Origin: Alkalicella caledoniensis
GTDB taxonomy: Bacteria > Bacillota > Proteinivoracia > Proteinivoracales > Proteinivoracaceae
DNA length: 64,000 nt
NCBI RefSeq assembly: GCF_014467015.1
Contig: NZ_CP058559.1
Location: 1,550,001 to 1,614,000 of the forward strand
Direction of reading: 5' to 3'
The position numbers and the translations under genes were made by a program. Shown piece by piece: positions 16,992 through 25,283 of this stretch. The notes below the pieces were generated by a model. That model did not search any database, was not told where the DNA came from, and saw nothing but the letters and a program-made list of their open reading frames with translations. Within the stretch, counting starts at the first letter, position 1. The number at the start of each line of letters is the position of its first letter.

Positions 16992-17747
16992 TTATTTAGT
17001 ATATACGAGTATAGCATCTCGTAAAAATTCTGCTGCTCCTGGTTTTCTTCCGTCATAGTAGGCTCTAAACCTCTCGTCGTCCACATACATTTGCGCAAGT
17101 CCAATATGTGCCTCTTTATTATAATCACTCCAGTAAAAAGTAAGCCACTTTTTGTGTAAATGAGCAACCCTCTGTGCTATTTCACTTGACGGATCCTTTG
17201 TCTCCATAGCTAGATACAATGTCTCAATGATCTCCTCAGCTAGCTTTGTTATTTCTTCATGTTCCTCCTCTGTCATGTTCTTTACTTTGTTATTAGACTT
17301 TTCTACAACTTCATTACCATATTTTTCTCTAATCTCTTTACCGTATTCCTTTTCATTTTTATCAATCATCTTTTCTTTAAACCCTTGAAACTTCTCTTTA
17401 TTTGACATATATGTTCCCCCTTTTGTACTTGCTATGGTTTTATCAACATTATCAATTAACAGCACAAGCTGTTTTTTCTTCCTAAGGAGTTTTTCCCGAT
17501 GGTCTATTAAAGCCTTGTATGAGTCAAATGAAGGAGATTCCATAATCTCCTTTATTTGCTCTAGGCTCATGTCCAGTTCCCGATAAAAAAGAATCTGCTG
17601 TAATCTATCTACTTCATTTTGACCATAGATCCTATACCCTGAAGAATTGATTCTTGCGGGCTTAAGAATCCCTATCTCATCATAATACCTTAGTGTCCTA
17701 GAGCTAATACCTGCAAGTTTCCCTAGTTTTTGAACTGTATATTCCAT
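16992..17747 (-). CDS. MerR family regulator with TipAS drug-binding domain
   Basis: The 251-residue protein has an N-terminal MerR winged helix (YTVQKLGKLAGISSRTLRYYDEIGILKPARI, 3-33), a coiled-coil dimer helix (about 75-115) and a C-terminal TipAS fold (about 150-248) with HLHKKWLTFYW and GLAQMYVDDERFRAYYD. TipAS domains bind hydrophobic or thiopeptide antibiotics. Its promoter has the MerR-type 19-bp spacer, so it is probably autoregulated. The gene follows the permease on the same strand but has its own promoter. No exporter responsive to it is obvious besides that permease. Confidence 0.92.
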   Translation of the reverse strand: MEYTVQKLGKLAGISSRTLRYYDEIGILKPARINSSGYRIYGQNEVDRLQQILFYRELDMSLEQIKEIMESPSFDSYKALIDHREKLLRKKKQLVLLIDNVDKTIASTKGGTYMSNKEKFQGFKEKMIDKNEKEYGKEIREKYGNEVVEKSNNKVKNMTEEEHEEITKLAEEIIETLYLAMETKDPSSEIAQRVAHLHKKWLTFYWSDYNKEAHIGLAQMYVDDERFRAYYDGRKPGAAEFLRDAILVYTK

Positions 17748-17769
17748 CTTGTAACCTCCTCACAAGTAC

Positions 17770-17800
17770 ATGTTACACCTTTACGCAACGTCAATGTCAA
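17770..17800 (-). promoter_or_regulatory. MerR-type promoter with 19-bp spacer
   Basis: TTGACA (17795-17800) and TAACAT (17770-17775) are separated by 19 bases, the long spacing that MerR regulators untwist. The spacer carries TTGACGTTGCGTAAAGG, resembling MerR operator half-sites. It lies between the permease stop and merR. Confidence 0.8.
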
Positions 17801-17820
17801 CACCCATAAAATATATTTCT

Positions 17821-18753
17821 TTAAAATAGTCTGTAGATATACCCTGCAACAATAGCACCTACCATACTAACAGTAACATAAAGAATAAATGTTTTTCTTT
17901 TTACTATTGAAAACACCGCCACCATTGCAGGGATTGATGTAGCTGCACCTCCAATCATAAAGGCTAGGGCCGTTCCCTTATCCATCCCCAGTTCCATAAA
18001 CCCTCTGATAAGTGGTATCGCAGAAATACTACTTGTATACGCAGGTACACCTATCAGTGCAGCGATAATTGGTCCAAAGGGGTTATTTCTTCCTAATAGA
18101 CTTCCTACCCAATCCATTGACACATATCTCACAATTAAAGCCTCTAATAAGAAAGCTACGAGCATGTACTTTCCAACAAATATAGCCATATCTTTAAAGT
18201 TTATTAAAAATTGGAATCCTCTCACTGTTAATAGCTGCCCTTTGGTAAGATTTTCTTCAATTAGGTCCTCTGTTGCAGCAGTTTGATTGTTCCCAAAGTC
18301 CTTTAATATTTGATTATCCAAATATCCTTTGTTAGAAAGGTATAATGTTAGATATCCAGCTACCAGTCCTAAGGATATAGTAGTTAACAACCTAGCAATA
18401 GCCAGTCCTTCTCCTAGCACACCATAGGTTAACACAAAGGTTTCAGGATTCATCAGTGGTGATGCTATCCAAAAAGCCATTATTGGTGCTAAAGGAATAC
18501 CCGATGCTAAAAGTGCAGCTATGGCAGGAATAACGCCACAGGAGCAAAGTGGACTGAAAGAGCCTGCTGCGGTGGCAATTGGTATAGCTGTGTATTTCTT
18601 ATTTTCTAAGGATCTACCTAAAAACCTATCTAGCTTAAATGTTTTTATAGCTGCAGCTATACCTATACCAAAACTAAAAAATATTAGCATTCCTTTTACG
18701 TTAGTATACATAAAATCTATAATATACTTCAAATCTTCTAACATAAATCTCAC
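17821..18753 (-). CDS. ArsP/DUF318-type permease
   Basis: The 310-residue protein has eight or so membrane helices in two related halves, with the family motif GSFSPLCSCGVIPAIAALLASGIPLAPIMAFWIASPLMNPE in the first half and GVPAYTSSISAIPLIRG in the second. Homologues include ArsP (organoarsenical efflux) and YraQ. The paired cysteines in PLCSCG could bind soft metals or thiols. Its upstream DNA carries a 16-bp element nearly identical to one at the MarR gene promoter, so that regulator probably controls it. The substrate is inferred only. Confidence 0.83.
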   Translation of the reverse strand: MRFMLEDLKYIIDFMYTNVKGMLIFFSFGIGIAAAIKTFKLDRFLGRSLENKKYTAIPIATAAGSFSPLCSCGVIPAIAALLASGIPLAPIMAFWIASPLMNPETFVLTYGVLGEGLAIARLLTTISLGLVAGYLTLYLSNKGYLDNQILKDFGNNQTAATEDLIEENLTKGQLLTVRGFQFLINFKDMAIFVGKYMLVAFLLEALIVRYVSMDWVGSLLGRNNPFGPIIAALIGVPAYTSSISAIPLIRGFMELGMDKGTALAFMIGGAATSIPAMVAVFSIVKRKTFILYVTVSMVGAIVAGYIYRLF

Positions 18754-18781
18754 TCCTTAATTTATTTGCAATTATCAACTC

Positions 18782-18797
18782 TTGTATTATACAAGTA
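18782..18797 (-). promoter_or_regulatory. Putative MarR operator at the permease promoter
   Basis: Minus strand TACTTGTATAATACAA, centred on the 15-bp perfect palindrome CTTGTATAATACAAG (18781-18795) and containing a TATAAT -10. It differs at only two positions from the element at 19473-19488. The remaining 18800-18996 stretch shows nothing else recognisable. Confidence 0.6.
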
Positions 18798-18996
18798 ATA
18801 TAAAAAATAAAAAGTCACTTACCCCCCAATTATATTCTTCTGTTTTACTTGGCTACAGCTACCTTTAAAATTTTACTGTGCTGCAACAAATCTTTCTTTT
18901 CTCTAATTTGAAATTCCTCCAGCTAATTGTAAAATTATCATGACTAAACAGCGATTGTTAACAGTTTAGCCATGACTTCCTACCTAAGTCTATACC

Positions 18997-19452
18997 TTAG
19001 CAACAATTAGGATTAACCTTATCAAAGGCTTTTATCAATAGTGAAACAGATCTAAGAACATCATCAATCTGGCCCTCTGGCAGACTATCAACTATCCTTC
19101 TATAATAATCTGATATGGCTAATTCTAGTTTTTCTGCTACCTCGATTCCACCTTGGGTAAGTCTAACTAACACTATTCTTCTATCATCTTCATCTTTATA
19201 TCTCTCAACATATTTATCCCTTACGAGATTGTTAATAAGTCTTGTCATTGTACTTGTTGTGACATTCATTTTTTCACTAAGTTCATTCATTGTTAACTGT
19301 TTGGATTTTTTAAGTTCAATCAAGATGTAGCTTTGTGATGATGTAAACCCATGGGGTTTTATCTGATCCCTTTCAAATAACTGCATAACCCTCACAAGAT
19401 GTTGCACCATTTTCCCAACTTCATCAATACAGCAATCGGGTTTTAGTTCCAT
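18997..19452 (-). CDS. MarR family regulator with terminal cysteine pairs
   Basis: A 151-residue winged-helix regulator with the recognition region MNELSEKMNVTTSTMTRLINNLVRDKYVERYKDEDDRR. A Cys-Cys pair sits at residues 6-7 (KPDCCIDE) and another at the extreme C terminus (NPNCC), unusual positions suggesting thiol, metal or redox sensing. ATG at 19452 is chosen because AAGGAGGG lies 5 bases upstream; a longer frame to 19500 would run through the gene's own -35 box. A palindrome in the promoter spacer suggests autorepression, and the same element sits at the permease. Confidence 0.9.
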   Translation of the reverse strand: MELKPDCCIDEVGKMVQHLVRVMQLFERDQIKPHGFTSSQSYILIELKKSKQLTMNELSEKMNVTTSTMTRLINNLVRDKYVERYKDEDDRRIVLVRLTQGGIEVAEKLELAISDYYRRIVDSLPEGQIDDVLRSVSLLIKAFDKVNPNCC

Positions 19453-19471
19453 AATATCCCTCCTTAATTTT

Positions 19472-19500
19472 ATTGTATCATGCAAGTATTGCATGGTCAA
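19472..19500 (-). promoter_or_regulatory. MarR gene promoter with overlapping operator
   Basis: TTGACC (19495-19500), 17-base spacer, TACAAT (19472-19477). The spacer holds the perfect palindrome CATGCAATACTTGCATG, and TACTTGCATGATACAA (19473-19488) is shared with the permease promoter. Confidence 0.75.
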
Positions 19501-19540
19501 TATATTCGTACCATTTTTTTAAACTTTATAGATACATTAA

Positions 19541-19578
19541 GAAAATAACGGAGATCTTTCTGACTCTCCGTTATTTTC
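19541..19578 (-). terminator. Terminator after rsgA
   Basis: Perfect 14-bp stem GAAAATAACGGAGA / TCTCCGTTATTTTC between the rsgA stop and the MarR promoter. Confidence 0.75.
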
Positions 19579-19648
19579 TTATAAAATATACGATTATTTT
19601 CCCACTATCATCTATGTTAAGTCCGACTATCTAATAATTTCATCATAC

Positions 19649-20716
19649 CTACCTGCCTCGTTTCATCTTCTTATTTTTATACTCTCTTTTTCTCTCTTCT
19701 AAGCGACGAACCTCTTTGAGGGACTTCTTATAACGGATATATCTTTGTTCAGACAATTCTCCGCTATCTAAAGCATCTTTTATTGCACATCCTGGTTCTC
19801 CATCATGTGTACAGTTTGAGAATTTGCACCTAGCTATAGTATCAATAACCGCTTGATACACGGTACTAATATCCTCTTCATCTGCCCACAGCTGCAATTC
19901 TTTCATCCCAGGTGTATCAATAATCATGCATCCAGTTTGGTGAAAAAACATCTGTCTATGGGTTGTGGTATGTTTCCCTTTACCAGAATGGTCACTGGTT
20001 GTATTTGTTATTTGAACCTGATCTTCGAACAATGAATTTAGTAGTGTGGATTTACCTACTCCTGAGGATCCCACAAAGGCTATTGTTTTTCCACAGGTTA
20101 TATATTCACTCAATTGGCCAATTCCTTGTTTGGTCAACGCACTTACTGCCAAAACAGGGGCGTTGCCAGCAATCTTACTTACCTCATTTATTTTTTCTTC
20201 CATGTTCTCACATAAATCTAATTTATTTAGCAAAATAGCCACATTAAGGTTTTGATGTCGTATAAGGGCTAGGTATCTTTCAAGTCTAGGAATACTGAAA
20301 TTCCCGTCTAGGCCACATATAACAAAAATGACATCTAGGTTAGCTGCTATTACCTGTTCTTCAGTTACTCCTCCATCTATCATATTATCCTTAAGTTTCC
20401 TGCCCCCTGATATGGGCATTTTCCTTGAGAAAGAGTTTTTTCTATCTAACAATTCATGAATTTGAATGTTATCACTGCCCTTGGCTTTCCCTACAATAAC
20501 AAAATCCCCCACCACTGGGAAGTCCTTTACCTGCTTTGTGTTGAATCGGAATTTACCAGTTACCTTAGCATTATGCTCCCCTTGTTCAGAAAGCAAGGTA
20601 TACACATCTCCTTTTTGAGCTATTACCCTAGCGGGGAAGGTATTTTCTAGTTTGACGGCCATATTATCCTTGAAAAATTCATTCCACCCTATTTTTTGTA
20701 ATTGATTATTAGTCAT
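19649..20716 (-). CDS. rsgA: Ribosome small subunit-dependent GTPase A
   Basis: A 355-residue circularly permuted GTPase that helps mature the 30S subunit. An N-terminal OB fold is followed by NKLD (G4), GSSGVGKSTLLN (G1), TTTHRQM and DTPGMKEL (G3), in that permuted order, and a C-terminal zinc finger CKFSNCTHDGEPGC. The start at 20716 follows GGAGGAT; a longer open frame to 20818 runs through a terminator-like hairpin and is rejected. An attenuator-like leader precedes it, unusual for rsgA. Confidence 0.94.
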   Translation of the reverse strand: MTNNQLQKIGWNEFFKDNMAVKLENTFPARVIAQKGDVYTLLSEQGEHNAKVTGKFRFNTKQVKDFPVVGDFVIVGKAKGSDNIQIHELLDRKNSFSRKMPISGGRKLKDNMIDGGVTEEQVIAANLDVIFVICGLDGNFSIPRLERYLALIRHQNLNVAILLNKLDLCENMEEKINEVSKIAGNAPVLAVSALTKQGIGQLSEYITCGKTIAFVGSSGVGKSTLLNSLFEDQVQITNTTSDHSGKGKHTTTHRQMFFHQTGCMIIDTPGMKELQLWADEEDISTVYQAVIDTIARCKFSNCTHDGEPGCAIKDALDSGELSEQRYIRYKKSLKEVRRLEERKREYKNKKMKRGR

Positions 20717-20747
20717 AATATCCTCCATTATATCTATTTTTGCACAC

Positions 20748-20776
20748 AAAAAGACCACAAGGATAGGCCTGCGGTC
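20748..20776 (-). terminator. Attenuator-like hairpin in the rsgA leader
   Basis: On the minus strand GACCGCA pairs with TGTGGTC (one G-U) and is followed by TTTTT, 30 bases before the rsgA start. Upstream, GCAGATG / CATCTGC and AAGTTGT / ACAACTT hairpins suggest a folded leader running from about 20960. Confidence 0.55.
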
Positions 20777-20882
20777 TAGTTTTTTGAATGAGTTAAGTTG
20801 TATGACAAAAAACCCCACAACTTTGCTTGAAATGAGCGTAACCCCTGATTTTTGCAGATGCTAACCATCTGCCGCTATAAGT

Positions 20883-20930
20883 TTATTGTAAAATCACCTT
20901 AGCTATAATTTGATAATCTTGGCGTTTCAT
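20883..20930 (-). CDS. Possible 15-residue leader peptide upstream of rsgA
   Basis: ATG after GGGAG reads MKRQDYQIIAKVILQ and stops. It lies between a weak promoter-like TTGTGT-17-TATACT and the hairpins of the rsgA leader. It could be an attenuation peptide or a chance frame. Confidence 0.25.
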   Translation of the reverse strand: MKRQDYQIIAKVILQ

Positions 20931-21116
20931 GCCACTCACTCCCTTCAACTACAATATAATTCCAGTATATATGGTATTTAGCATATACACAATTCTATTT
21001 AACTTATTTAATTATTTGTTAATATTTTACTACTAGTGATTATCTGTAATAATAATTAAAAAGTCACCCTAAATGTTAGCCTTTGTAAGACATCATAGTT
21101 ATTTAACAAATGCTAA

Positions 21117-21145
21117 TTGTTTTATCTGGTTCAATGGAATATAAT
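21117..21145 (+). promoter_or_regulatory. Promoter of the small basic protein gene
   Basis: TTGTTT, a 17-base spacer and TATAAT, about 48 bases before the start codon. Confidence 0.7.
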
Positions 21146-21192
21146 ATTAACGTGAATTTAAATTTGTTTTACTAAAAGGAGAATAAATAAAA

Positions 21193-21402
21193 ATGTCTGA
21201 TACAGAGAAAAATCAACAGGGTGAACAACCCCAAGAGAGAAAGAAAATGAGTTTAGCAGAAGCTATGAAACAGAAGCTAGAAGCCCAAAAGCAACAACAA
21301 GGAAAAGGTGTGTCTTCAACAAACAATCATCAAGGTAATAAGAAAATGAAAAGTCAACAAACTAAAAAGTCCACAATGCATCGCCGCACAGGTGGAGCAT
21401 AA
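21193..21402 (+). CDS. Small Gln/Lys-rich protein of unknown function
   Basis: 69 residues, no hydrophobic segment, strongly enriched in Gln and Lys, with MSLAEAMKQKLEAQKQQQ in the middle and a C-terminal KKSTMHRRTGGA tail. It has a consensus promoter, an AAAGGAG site and its own terminator, so it is very likely expressed. Similar low-complexity basic proteins with a closing RRTGG occur in Firmicutes, as far as I recall, without known function. It could bind nucleic acid. Confidence 0.75.
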   Translation: MSDTEKNQQGEQPQERKKMSLAEAMKQKLEAQKQQQGKGVSSTNNHQGNKKMKSQQTKKSTMHRRTGGA

Positions 21403-21430
21403 AACTTATTTCTTAAAGAGTATTACACAA

Positions 21431-21457
21431 AAGCGCCCTTGACTTGGGCGCTTTTTA
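21431..21457. terminator. Terminator between the small protein and the FtsX-type permease
   Basis: AAGCGCCC / GGGCGCTT stem with a TTTTT tail on the plus strand. It is the only strong hairpin between these convergent genes. Confidence 0.9.
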
Positions 21458-21477
21458 CTTTACACTCCTTTAATTAC

Positions 21478-23802
21478 CTATTCTTCCCTAGCTTTAAGAC
21501 CTTGCACTATATCAAGTTTTTTGATATACCTTATAGCTAATAGCTTAGTTATAACTATAACAAGTATTAAAATCATCAATGAGTAGAAATAGCTCGAGGG
21601 ATAAATATGCTCCTTCATTACAAAAAACTCATTAGAAAATTCTTCTTTTATGGCTGAAAGGATAAACATGCCACCTATAAAACCAAAGGGAATAGATATT
21701 AGTAACTGCAAGATTGTTTCCTTTATATATGCAAGCATAATATTAGATGTACTATATCCCATCACACTAAGCAAATTAAACTCATAAGTTCTTGCAGTTA
21801 AGTTGATGGCGCTTACTGAATAGAGGACCGTAATCCCTAGTACTATGGCAAAACAAACCAGAACTAAGACTAATATATCAATTAGACTCATAAGTTGCAA
21901 AAGCGTATTTTTTTCACTTTCTGCGGAAGCGACAGATTTAACTTTTTCTAGACCTCGTATTTCTTCAGAAGCGTTATTGTATCCCCCTTCTGTAGTTACA
22001 AATAAGACATTATAGAAGGATAAGTCGTCAGAAATCTTGCTGTTCAAGTATTCATAGGTTAAATACACATAAAAAGATGTTCCTTGATCACTAATATTGG
22101 AAATTTCCACTTCAAAGGTACTCTGTCCGTCTAGTGTGGCAACTTTAATAGAATCGCCAATTTTAACATTAAGTCTTTCAGCATAATACAAAGGTAGAAT
22201 AGCCCCACTATCATCTAAGTGAATTTTATTTCCCTTGTTATCTTCTAGCTTCAAGGCATTAAAATCCCTTTTACTAACCAGTATGGAAATATCTGCCTCC
22301 ATCTCACCTTTTGATATTTTCATTGGTGCTAAAAGGGCAGTATGGTAAGCAGAAACAATGTCCATTCCCTTTAATAAAGATTCTTCTCCTATCAGTCTAG
22401 GTTCCACTTCTACTAGTAGGTCATAGTTCACCACCTGAGTATAATGTCTATCCACTAGATGCTCTAAGGAATCACCAAACCCTAAAGAAAATAAAGTTAG
22501 GGATAGTGTTGCTACCATTCCTAATATTACAGCTATAAACCTCCCCTTATTTCTTAATGCAGTTTTCAAGGCATACCTACTATTAAAGGAAAGCTTATTC
22601 CAAACACCTGGGATTTTTTCAAGAAGTGACATTTTACCATCTTTAGGCTTTTCAGCATGCATTGCTTCTGCAGGGTTAATTTTTGTTATTTGCTTTACAG
22701 CAATAATATTGGAAAAAGCGGTGACTACTAGGGCCACTAAAGACCCAATTAACCAATAGTCAGTTACTAGCTCAAGCTCTAAGCCTGGTATCTCCAGCAT
22801 TTGCTGAAAAGCTGTTAGTATAAATTGACCAAATATATTATATAATCCAATACCCAATATACTTCCTAAGACACTTAGTAACAGCCCGTATTTTAAAAAG
22901 GATTGTAGTACATGATAATCACCATACCCAAGAGCTTTTTGTATCCCAATTTGCTTTCTCTCCTGTACAACATTTCTCTTTTGTAACACATAGATCATTG
23001 TAGATCCAATTAGCAAAAACACCATAGGAAATACATAAGCCATAGAGTTAATCTGATCTATATCCGCAGCATAGCTACTATAGCTAATCTGATTATCCTT
23101 TGTTATGGCATTTTGAATTTTTCCTGGTTGTAGGGTGCTGTGTATATCTCTAATTACATTACCTCTATCCACATCACCATCAAACAGCATAATGATCTCA
23201 TTGTATTGTATATCCTCTCTTAATAACGTCTGCCCATGTACATATCCAATTCCGAAATCAGATGAACTAGCCAGGGGAACACTGGAACTTTGACTTAGAT
23301 AGATATACTCAGGGCTAGCTATAATTCCCGATATTATTAGTGAAATAGTACTATCTGGAAATTGTACTATAATCTCATCCCCTAAATTAAGTTCATGTTC
23401 TTTTGCATATTTTCTACATATTGCAAGTTCTCCATTCTCTGGACTTCTACCATCATAATAAAAGGGAACATTGATAGGCTCTTCAGTAAGGGGTAAAGAC
23501 ATAATCCTCAATTGCGAATCATTATATCTAGTATCAATTGTAACTCTAGGAGCTACTTCTTTAATATGGGCCATTTCCTTCAAAATATCTACATCATCCT
23601 CATTAAAAGCGCTACCGTATATAGTGTAATCTGCTAAACCATGTACATTGATATAATTTTCAGTAATATTTTCTAGATTGTACGCAAAGGATTTCAAGGT
23701 AATATAAAATCCAATTCCTATACTAATTATCAATACAATAGATAGAAAAGCCCTTGCATTCCCCACAATTTTCCTCAAAAATAATCTATTTGAGATCCTC
23801 AT
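21478..23802 (-). CDS. MacB/FtsX-type ABC transporter permease
   Basis: The 774-residue protein has two FtsX-like halves. Each has a large extracytoplasmic domain, with helices near 20, 255-385, 425 and 640-765. The motif RKQIGIQKALGYGDYHVLQSFLKYG marks the first half and FNLLSVMGYSTSNIMLAYIKE the second. It works with the ATPase encoded 8 bases upstream. Type VII ABC systems of this kind move no solute through a pore in many cases; they expel peptides or lipids or act as mechanotransmitters. The TetR gene in front suggests drug or peptide induction. Confidence 0.88.
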   Translation of the reverse strand: MRISNRLFLRKIVGNARAFLSIVLIISIGIGFYITLKSFAYNLENITENYINVHGLADYTIYGSAFNEDDVDILKEMAHIKEVAPRVTIDTRYNDSQLRIMSLPLTEEPINVPFYYDGRSPENGELAICRKYAKEHELNLGDEIIVQFPDSTISLIISGIIASPEYIYLSQSSSVPLASSSDFGIGYVHGQTLLREDIQYNEIIMLFDGDVDRGNVIRDIHSTLQPGKIQNAITKDNQISYSSYAADIDQINSMAYVFPMVFLLIGSTMIYVLQKRNVVQERKQIGIQKALGYGDYHVLQSFLKYGLLLSVLGSILGIGLYNIFGQFILTAFQQMLEIPGLELELVTDYWLIGSLVALVVTAFSNIIAVKQITKINPAEAMHAEKPKDGKMSLLEKIPGVWNKLSFNSRYALKTALRNKGRFIAVILGMVATLSLTLFSLGFGDSLEHLVDRHYTQVVNYDLLVEVEPRLIGEESLLKGMDIVSAYHTALLAPMKISKGEMEADISILVSKRDFNALKLEDNKGNKIHLDDSGAILPLYYAERLNVKIGDSIKVATLDGQSTFEVEISNISDQGTSFYVYLTYEYLNSKISDDLSFYNVLFVTTEGGYNNASEEIRGLEKVKSVASAESEKNTLLQLMSLIDILVLVLVCFAIVLGITVLYSVSAINLTARTYEFNLLSVMGYSTSNIMLAYIKETILQLLISIPFGFIGGMFILSAIKEEFSNEFFVMKEHIYPSSYFYSLMILILVIVITKLLAIRYIKKLDIVQGLKAREE

Positions 23803-23810
23803 ATCTGCAC

Positions 23811-24515
23811 CTACCAGTTAACCTGATCTGGAGAAATGGGTGTAGGGTTTTCTATAACCTCAACTACTTCACCATTGCGCATTTTGATAACAACATCTGC
23901 TATCTTTGCTATATCTTGACTGTGTGTTATTACAATTATTGAAGTCCCTTGCCCTTTGTTAATGCTCTTCAAAACATGCAATATTTTAACACCAGTATCG
24001 GAGTCCAGTGCTCCAGTTGGTTCATCACAAAGAAGCACCTCAGGTTTCTTTGCCAAGGCACGGGCAATGGATATCCTTTGTTGCTCTCCACCGGATAATT
24101 GTGATGGAAAATGATTATATCTCTCCTCTAATCCAACAAGTGCCATTGCTTCTTTTGCTACTTCCCTTTTAAGACCAGCTATTTCAGTTGAAAATTCAAC
24201 ATTTTCAAGGGCTGTTAGACTGGGCAGAAGGTTATATGACTGGAATACAAATCCTATTTTTTCTTTCCTTAACTTAGTTAGCTGTTTTTTGTTATATTTA
24301 GATATATCCATTTGATTAAAAGTTACTTGACCACTTGTTGGTATATCCATACCCCCTAAAATATTTAACAAGGTACTTTTCCCCGAACCACTGGGACCAA
24401 GCACAACAATAAACTTTCCCTTCTCAATATTTACAGATGTATTATTTAATGCAAGTACCTTCCCCTGATTTTCACCATAAGTCTTTGTTAAAGCTTTAAC
24501 CTCATATAAATTCAT
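23811..24515 (-). CDS. MacB/LolD-type ABC transporter ATP-binding protein
   Basis: A 234-residue nucleotide-binding domain: Walker A GPSGSGKST (about 39-47), Q-loop FVFQSYNLLPSLTALENVEF, signature LSGGEQQRISIARAL, Walker B LLCDEPTGALD and H-loop VITHS. All key residues are present. It lies 2 bases after the TetR stop and 8 before the FtsX permease, an evident operon. Confidence 0.93.
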   Translation of the reverse strand: MNLYEVKALTKTYGENQGKVLALNNTSVNIEKGKFIVVLGPSGSGKSTLLNILGGMDIPTSGQVTFNQMDISKYNKKQLTKLRKEKIGFVFQSYNLLPSLTALENVEFSTEIAGLKREVAKEAMALVGLEERYNHFPSQLSGGEQQRISIARALAKKPEVLLCDEPTGALDSDTGVKILHVLKSINKGQGTSIIVITHSQDIAKIADVVIKMRNGEVVEVIENPTPISPDQVNW

Positions 24516-24517
24516 AA

Positions 24518-25111
24518 TTAGCCCCCAATTCCTAGAGAAATATAATCTATTAGTTTATCAATAAGCAAATCACATGTGTCTTCTAAAACATCTACGTTTA
24601 ATAAGTGCCTTGAACATACTGTCAATATAAGGACCTTTGTAAGATTTGACACAATCATTGGATCACACTTTTGAAAATCAACTTGCAAAAACCTCATTAA
24701 ATCAATTATAGAATCATTGTCTTCATTTAAATGATTAGCTATTCTTTCTGGGGGTAGTTTGATCATTATTTGTTCTAACTCTACCATCCTACTATAAAAA
24801 CCTATACTTTCCTCAGAAAGCACAGCTTCTTTAAGAAATTCCCTCAAACCACTTAGCACATTCGTTGGTTCATTAAGGACTTCAAAGACTCTGGCTTTTA
24901 TGTTACGATCATGAATCTCAAATATATCAAAAAAGAACTCTTCTTTGGAATTAAAGAGAGAATAAAACGTTCCCTTTGATACACCTACAGCTTTTGTAAT
25001 CTCTTCAATATTACTTTTTTTAATGCCGTACTGCAGTAAGGATTCTTTACCCTTTTCATAAAGTCTTTGTCTTATATTCTCTTTCTCATACTCAGAAAAA
25101 CTTCTAGCCAC
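24518..25111 (-). CDS. TetR family regulator
   Basis: A 197-residue repressor with an N-terminal helix-turn-helix (IEEITKAVGVSKGTFYSLFNSKEEFFFDIFE) and a variable ligand-binding C-terminal domain. The start is GTG at 25111 with AAGGGAGG 10 bases upstream. It heads the operon with the MacB-like ATPase and permease, so it probably represses its own exporter. No clear palindromic operator was identified in 25112-25235. Confidence 0.9.
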   Translation of the reverse strand: MARSFSEYEKENIRQRLYEKGKESLLQYGIKKSNIEEITKAVGVSKGTFYSLFNSKEEFFFDIFEIHDRNIKARVFEVLNEPTNVLSGLREFLKEAVLSEESIGFYSRMVELEQIMIKLPPERIANHLNEDNDSIIDLMRFLQVDFQKCDPMIVSNLTKVLILTVCSRHLLNVDVLEDTCDLLIDKLIDYISLGIGG

Positions 25112-25235
25112 TGTGATTGTGCCTCCCTTGCGACTGAAAATTCTTTTTTAGTCATTAAGTTCATGGTAGCATAGGGTAAATATTCCAGCAAGTAATTTTA
25201 GTACTACTTAATACAAATTTAATATTTAAAAAAGC

Positions 25236-25269
25236 AAAAAGTAGAAACCTTCAGCGGTTTCTACTTTTT
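25236..25269 (-). terminator. Terminator of the ABC-2 exporter operon
   Basis: 14-bp perfect stem AAAAAGTAGAAACC / GGTTTCTACTTTTT with T runs, 14 bases after the last permease stop. Confidence 0.88.
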
Positions 25270-25283
25270 ACCTCCGTTCAACT

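Noticed and set aside
19453-19500. Extended N terminus of the MarR protein
   Set aside because: It would put the start codon on the gene's own -35 box; the internal ATG has AAGGAGGG at the right distance.
20717-20818. Extended N terminus of RsgA
   Set aside because: It would translate through a terminator-like hairpin and lacks a ribosome site; GGAGG precedes the inner ATG.
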